A stretch of DNA of 12,500 nt, from NCBI RefSeq assembly GCF_042767895.1, contig NC_091559.1, forward strand, positions 13,814,366-13,826,865. The letters run 5' to 3'. A program made the position numbers and the translations under genes. The stretch is from Penaeus vannamei (lineage: Eukaryota > Arthropoda > Malacostraca > Decapoda > Penaeidae). A model generated the notes under the pieces. That model was not told where the DNA came from, did not search any database, and saw nothing but the letters and a program-made list of their open reading frames with translations. This document shows positions 8,551-12,500 of this stretch, one piece after another (within the stretch, counting starts at the first letter, position 1; every line of letters starts with the position of its first letter).

Positions 8551-9542
8551 ATGGAGAATGGATATAGAAAGAGTTTGGTCAAGTTTGTATCTGAGAACTG
8601 CTACTTCATATTCAAACTTGTAGGCAGATCAGCTTCTATAAAATACATTAAGTGAACCACCACAAATGGCACATGTACATGATTGTGCAAGGCAATATGA
8701 ATGGTCATAACCAGATTGAGGGTATACAGGGCATTGAGCTGTAGAGCAAGTGTTTTGCAGGGTGGCCAAAATGCTAGCATTTTTGACACTGATGGGTGGG
8801 GGGAAGGTCAATATTCTTCACTGATATAGACCTTGTGGGGAATACCATGTCTAAAGAGAGAAATTTTAGCAATGTTGACGTGGAACTTATAGCAGGCTCT
8901 AGGAGAAATAGTGTTGCAGTGTACTGATACTGCATCATAGTAAGGCAGGCAAGTAGGTCTACACAGTCTGACCAATTCTTGTCATACACAGGGCAATCAG
9001 CTGGGGAGATAGAAACAGTTCCAGTACAAGTGTTATGGGAGGAGTGAGGTTGAGCAGGAATGGGTTTACCAGTGACATCAACCAAAGTAGAGAATGCATG
9101 GGCTTGGGATTCTGATGTAACTGTGACAAAGTGTGAATGATCAGGACGAATGTGGAAGGAGACCTTGCCTACATGTTTTTGGATGCATTGTTGGAAAAAA
9201 AGGGTATTGTCAGAGTACAGGGCTGTAAGGGAATCACAAAAAAATTATCCAATTTGGCTGGGCCAAACAGAGTACTCAAAAGGGTTGTAGAGGTGGGAAT
9301 TGTAAAAGGGTGAAGGCAGGAGGAAGAGGGAGTGATGTAGTGTTGTGCAGAGAAGGCAATAAGGTTCAAGAGTTGTAATAAGGGAAGAGGATGTAGGAAA
9401 TGGCAATGATTGTGTACGATACTGGGGTTGAGGAAGAGGTGTCTTTTGGAGGTTGACTAGGTATCTGGGTAGGTGATTCAGGATGGGTTGAGTTGACAGC
9501 AAGTGTTGACGAGGGGGGTGTAAAAGTTGTGGTCAGAGCCAT
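8551..9542 (-). pseudogene. LINE ORF1 (gag-like, CCHC zinc-knuckle) pseudogene
   Basis: The likely ATG is at 9540-9542 (MALTTTF). Recognisable blocks on the minus strand, in changing frames, are a Ser/Thr/Pro-rich N-terminus, VSFHIRPDHSHFVTVTS (about 9122-9172), NIAKISLFRHGIPHKVYI (from about 8879), and a zinc knuckle with C-X2-C-X4-H-X4-C spacing at about 8746-8788. The knuckle is interrupted by a TAG just after the second Cys and by a one-base frameshift just before the last Cys. Further Cys-rich sequence with CAICGG follows, then a basic/acidic C-terminal block YKFEYEVAVLRYKL (8581-8622). Such ORF1 proteins bind the element's RNA. At least three frame changes make it a pseudogene. Confidence 0.75.
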
Positions 9543-9986
9543 GACCAAGTGGGATTCAAGGCTGGTAAACTAGAAAAGTTAGACTTAGGGAGGCTACTTG
9601 ACAATACCCCTGATAAGCCTCAATACCCCTACTAAGAGTACAAGATCTTCCTTACTGGCCATGGCAAACCTGAAATAAGTTGGGAAGTAAACAGTCCATC
9701 CCTCAGGTCCCCATGAAGGGTAAGGGCTAGACAATTAACCTAGGGAATATGATGCCCATGACTCCCTGAAGCCGTTCATGGCTGGCATAAAGTCAGCCTT
9801 TCATCCTTTCTGCACAGCTCTCACGCCTTAGAACTGGACAGGAGTTGGGGAAGATAAGGAAAAAAAGGAGGAGAAGAAAGGACTGTGCAAGATTAGTTTA
9901 GGCGAGAGCTGAGGCCCAAGGTAGGGGCGATCCTCTACATTGAGCCTCGGTCTCTATCTCCTAAGCCCCATTCCCCCCCCAAAAAA
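9543..9986 (-). other. 5' untranslated section of the LINE
   Basis: Sequence upstream of ORF1 on the element's strand has no long frame. It holds a 22-codon open frame at 9594-9662 whose ATG sits in GCCATGG. The 5' edge is taken near the C-run at 9972-9980 (+ strand), where composition changes to ordinary A-rich sequence. The edge is an estimate. Confidence 0.45.
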
Positions 9987-10485
9987 GCACCAGGCAAGGG
10001 ATTGAGGGAGGTTTAAAGAGAAAAGAGGATGTTTTGTTCCAGAAACTATACCAAAATCATGGCATCTGTGGAAAAATAAAACCAATACAGTACATTTTTA
10101 AAATATTTTACTGATAAGGAGAATGGGAATGATTTCTTAGGATGTAGGAATCTGCAATGCTTGACATGCCATTGTACCAGGGAGTTCTAGAATTTCTTTT
10201 CTAACTCTAGTTCTTCACTTACAATTGCTTCTCTATAGCATTACTGTAGCATGAAAATTCCATTTCAAAAGCAATGACTGATCATAACACAAATCACTGA
10301 ACCAAATGTGAATACAAAATGCCTCTTATCCTTTTCCTAATAAGCCAATGTTTTAATGCTTTTATTGTAAACATTATTGGTTCCTTTAATTTCATAGAAT
10401 TGGTTCCCAAAACTGAATGAAAATGCTGTCCAATCTCTGTCACTCATATTCCCTTCCCTGTGATTATCTTTCTTTTTTATCTCTA
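9987..10485. other. Spacer between LINE and GLRX3 3' end; part may be GLRX3 3' UTR
   Basis: AT-rich unique sequence without coding potential. On the minus strand it lies just downstream of the GLRX3 stop, so the right part may belong to that 3' UTR: TTTATT (AATAAA on minus) occurs at 10361-10366 as well as in the cluster at 10486-10527. No repeat or RNA gene recognised. Confidence 0.5.
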
Positions 10486-10527
10486 TTTATTTATTTGCTT
10501 CTTCATTTATTTATAAATTTATTTATT
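10486..10527 (-). terminator. Cluster of overlapping AATAAA hexamers at the GLRX3 stop codon
   Basis: On the minus strand five AATAAA hexamers occur at + strand coordinates 10522-10527, 10518-10523, 10506-10511, 10490-10495 and 10486-10491. The first overlaps the TAA stop (GAA TAA ATAA). They could act as poly(A) signals giving a very short 3' UTR, or could simply be an ATAAA-type simple repeat, with a distal signal such as 10361-10366 being used. Confidence 0.4.
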
Positions 10528-10615
10528 CTCCCTTGAGAGCTCCCATGAGATCTCCTGAAGACTGCAGTTCTTTGACTATGTCCAGCCCACCAATCAGGTC
10601 ACCCTTCACATATAC
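10523..10615 (-). other. GLRX3: GLRX3 terminal coding exon
   Basis: 93 bp coding. The acceptor is TCAACAG; 30 codons run from VYVKGDLIGGLDIVKEL to the C-terminal KGE, followed by TAA at 10523-10525. The length after the GGLD motif matches the usual short C-terminus of the family. Confidence 0.93.
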
Positions 10616-12261
10616 CTGTTGACAAAAGGGAAAAATTTGTTGAAACCCAATGAAGCCAGGTGTCAGGACTGTTACATTATAAAAAAAAATTGGTTAAGAG
10701 CCATAAGATAGAAATATACTAACAGGGATTCTTTTTTTTTTTTTTTTTTTGAGGCCTGGGATGACAAGAATATGCTTTCATGAAAAATTAAGCTGAAGGC
10801 CAGAGTGATGGGAATGACTTGTCATGAGTGGACATAAACTCTATGGACAGTTAGGTAGGGGCTCTTGCATTATTTGCACCAATAATCGAGGGTGAAATGT
10901 ACCATCAGAGATGAAACTACTTCCATGCTCAGGTCCCTATTCCTGTGCATGGTATGTCACAAAAAAATGAATACAAAAACATCAAAAATTACAAAACTAA
11001 CAAAATGTTACTAATTGTTATTCTTATTGCAAAGAGTTATTGAATACCTAGAGAAAAGCTATGAAGTCTGTGCAAGGAAAACAGTCTATTGCTCTCTTGA
11101 TACTGCATATAACAAATACAGACCTTAGAAAATTGCAAAAAAAAAAAAAAAAAATGTTAATGCAGTAAAAACATTGCAAAGGGGAGGCAAAGAGTCTTGA
11201 TAATACACAAAAGTGCTCCTGTGGGCCAAGCCTACAAGCCACACACCAGAGTCACCACTAAAATAAGCCTAATGTCCAGATCTTGGGTTATGTGCAGCCA
11301 ATCAAAAGCAATACACAATACAGTCTTTAGGTTGGCAATCTGACAGATTCTGAGAAAGATGCAACTGAAGATGAATAAGAAGTTCCTGAAATCTAAATTT
11401 TACATATATGGTGAGTATTGTAAAATCAAAACATCAATCATTCATATGTATCTTTTTTCAAGAGGCAATGATTGACTAGTAAGAAGTCTTAGGGGAAACA
11501 TATAAGAAAATAACAAAAACATCATGATTACTTACCTGCGGATAAGTAGGCCAATTACTGTAGGTTTTCAGACCCTGACGTACCTCCTCATCAGTCAGAA
11601 TATCAAAAGTTTCGTAAGACAACCTGCAAAATATGAGTTTGTATTAAAACAGGATAAAATGAATATTAAAAAATCAAAATAAGGCTCCTCCTGATTGCAT
11701 TTGGTTTCCACAACATATCATGCCGTACAAATTTTCAAAATACCTGTATTAAGTTTCTTAGTGTGAATGATCAATAGTAGGAAAGCTGTGCAGGAATTCA
11801 AAGACATTCCAAATGGAACTCTAGATACTAAAGAAAAAAATTTTGATATTGTACAAAACTCCATGATTCTAGGAGAGATACAACGGCATTCTAAGATAGC
11901 TCTGCATCCTAAAGAAAATCATTAAACTCTAGATACTAAACAAAAAAATTTAGATATTGTACAAAACTCCATGACTCTAGGAGAGATACAACGGCATTCT
12001 AAGAAAGCCCTGCATCCTAAAGAAAATCATTAAAGGATTTTAATAAAATGGTATACCTATTCTCTTACAAAGCCAAAAGGCATTCTACCAAAGTTCATTA
12101 GGCATTCTCAGAAATTCCAGCCTCATCTTCAAAGTACTCTGGTTACGCACCCTGTTTCGTTTAGAATTCCGATCATGGTGCGCGAGAAGCCACATCTTGG
12201 CTCCTCCCGGTTTCCCTTCATGAACACCATTAAGGGAGCCTTGTTGATCAGTTCCTTGAGC
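10523..12261 (-). CDS. GLRX3: Glutaredoxin-3 (PICOT-type monothiol glutaredoxin), C-terminal domain, 3 exons, 5' part outside window
   Basis: Three exons on the minus strand (12151-12261, 11536-11623, 10523-10615 including TAA) join to about 97 residues covering nearly a whole glutaredoxin domain. Seen in order: LKELINKAPLMVFMKGN (glutathione-contacting Lys), CGFS monothiol active site in RCGFSRTMIGIL, YETFDILTDEEVRQGL, WPTYPQ with the cis-Pro loop, VYVKGDLIGGLDIVKEL with the GG-D glutathione/cluster motif, and a short tail ending KGE. All visible splice sites are GT-AG; the two complete introns are phase 2 (527 bp) and phase 0 (920 bp), and the intron entering at 12262 is also phase 2. Known for the family: GLRX3 has an N-terminal thioredoxin domain plus one or two CGFS domains, binds bridging [2Fe-2S] clusters with glutathione and BolA-type partners, and supplies iron-sulfur cofactors in cytosol and nucleus. 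The missing 5' exons should encode the thioredoxin part. A mitochondrial GLRX5-type gene is less likely given the closeness of these motifs to GLRX3. Confidence 0.93.
10732..10750. repeat. T19 homopolymer in GLRX3 intron
   Basis: Nineteen consecutive T on + (A19 on the gene strand), inside the 920-bp intron, 116 bases upstream of the terminal exon on the gene strand. Could be the A-tail of an old retroposon oriented like GLRX3, but the adjoining sequence is not recognisable as a SINE. Confidence 0.85.
11137..11154. repeat. A18 homopolymer in GLRX3 intron
   Basis: Eighteen consecutive A on +, in the same intron as the T19 run and in opposite orientation. No coding potential around it; the minus-strand frame that crosses it (poly-Phe) is an artefact. 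Confidence 0.85.
11536..11623 (-). other. GLRX3: GLRX3 exon with the WPTYPQ motif
   Basis: 88 bp. Acceptor TTTTGCAG, donor CCGCAG/GTAAGT, a near-consensus site. The first G completes the split glycine codon, then 29 codons run from LSYETFDIL to WPTYPQ, ending on a codon boundary (phase 0). Confidence 0.93.
11817..12032. repeat. 108-bp tandem duplication in GLRX3 intron
   Basis: Two direct copies (about 11817-11924 and 11925-12032) of a 108-bp unit lie end to end in the 527-bp intron between the CGFS and WPTYPQ exons. By eye they differ at about five positions with no indel, so roughly 95% identical, which suggests a fairly recent duplication. The unit is AT-rich and non-coding, although it contains a minus-strand TTTTCTTTAG resembling an acceptor. 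Confidence 0.93.
12151..12261 (-). other. GLRX3: GLRX3 exon with the CGFS active site
   Basis: 111 bp. The acceptor is TCCTAG at the right edge and the donor CAGG/GTGCGT at the left. One base completes a codon from the missing upstream exon, then 36 codons follow, with two bases (GG) of a glycine codon split across the next intron. Encodes the first beta-strand, the Lys of FMKGN and CGFS. Confidence 0.92.
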
Positions 12262-12500
12262 CTAGGAGGAAAAGGAAGGCAATTGATCAATATAAATAAT
12301 AACAAAGAATAAAAATATCAAATTGTTTACTGCAAAAATTATATTATATAATATGCAAGACAGGGTGAAAATATTGGAAGAACAGATAAGAGAATAAAAG
12401 CAACAAGATGAAGAAGAAGAATGATGATGATAAGATGATGCCAATGCCAATGGCAAACAAGAAAGTAACAGAAAAGGAAGAAAAAAAAAGATAAAATAAG
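12262..12500 (-). other. GLRX3 intron, cut by the window end
   Basis: Upstream of the acceptor at 12262-12263 (gene strand) only intronic sequence is seen: T-rich on the gene strand, with a GAA/GAT-rich simple stretch on + at about 12405-12440. No further glutaredoxin or thioredoxin exon is recognisable before 12500. Confidence 0.7.

Larger units (their letters stand above)
7190..9986 (-). mobile_element. Decayed, internally deleted non-LTR retrotransposon (LINE) with RNase H
   Basis: Read on the minus strand, the block runs from a 5' non-coding section (about 9986-9543) to ORF1 with CCHC zinc knuckles, then the end of a reverse transcriptase, then an RNase H domain, then a 3' tail ending near AATAAA (TTTATT on + at 7202-7207). 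The endonuclease and the RT core are missing, and frameshifts and stops interrupt both ORFs, so it cannot be autonomous. A gag-like ORF1 plus C-terminal RNase H places it among the I/Jockey/R1-type non-LTR groups; the exact clade is not decided. Strand composition changes sharply: the + strand is G/A-rich, which mirrors C/T-rich coding on the element's strand. Both ends are estimates; no convincing target-site duplication was found. Confidence 0.82.

Noticed and set aside
7181..10028. AAAAGAGG at 7181-7188 and 10021-10028 as a target-site duplication of the LINE
   Set aside because: Only eight purine-rich bases, and neither copy abuts a firmly defined element end; chance is likely.
11048..11242. 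64-codon minus-strand frame with poly-Phe
   Set aside because: Crosses the A18 homopolymer within a GLRX3 intron; no domain or conservation signal.
12262..12456. Minus-strand frame with His/Ser-rich start as a further GLRX3 exon
   Set aside because: No similarity to thioredoxin or glutaredoxin and it reads from simple sequence; it is the intron upstream of the acceptor at 12262.
1..12500. CRISPR array, tRNA/rRNA gene, bacterial operon or viral genome
   Set aside because: No spaced repeats, cloverleaf, ribosomal signature, Shine-Dalgarno-led gene series or viral hallmark gene was seen; spliced eukaryotic genes dominate.

Overview
The window looks like nuclear DNA of an arthropod, most plausibly a decapod crustacean such as a shrimp. 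The support is indirect: GT-AG introns, long dinucleotide and trinucleotide microsatellites, a decayed non-LTR retrotransposon (LINE) of a type I associate with crustacean genomes, and a split glutaredoxin-3 gene. No bacterial operon, CRISPR array, phage or tRNA/rRNA gene is visible. The species assignment is inference.

Layout. 1-1016: a 90-bp GT microsatellite, a pyrimidine-rich tract and AT-rich sequence, ending in a strong 3' splice site directly before an ATG. 1017-5099 (+): one 4083-bp open reading frame for a 1360-residue secreted, low-complexity protein. It has a signal peptide, a Gly/Arg-rich section, one furin-type site, a Thr/Ser mucin-like tract, an acidic tyrosine cluster, and no cysteine at all. 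I do not recognise its family. 5100 to about 6765: probable 3' UTR with an ATT microsatellite and a good poly(A) signal. About 7190-9986 (-): a broken LINE with ORF1 (CCHC zinc knuckles) joined by an internal deletion to the end of the reverse transcriptase and an RNase H domain. 10523-12261 (-): the last three coding exons of a GLRX3/PICOT-type monothiol glutaredoxin, including CGFS, WPTYPQ and GGLDIVKEL; the 5' part of the gene lies beyond 12500. Its introns carry two homopolymer runs and a 108-bp tandem duplication.

The two host genes converge tail to tail, with the LINE between them on the same strand as GLRX3. Nothing suggests they share a pathway: one encodes an extracellular protein, the other a cytosolic/nuclear iron-sulfur cofactor chaperone. 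I found no clear new multi-gene system. The most interesting object is the large cysteine-free secreted proprotein.
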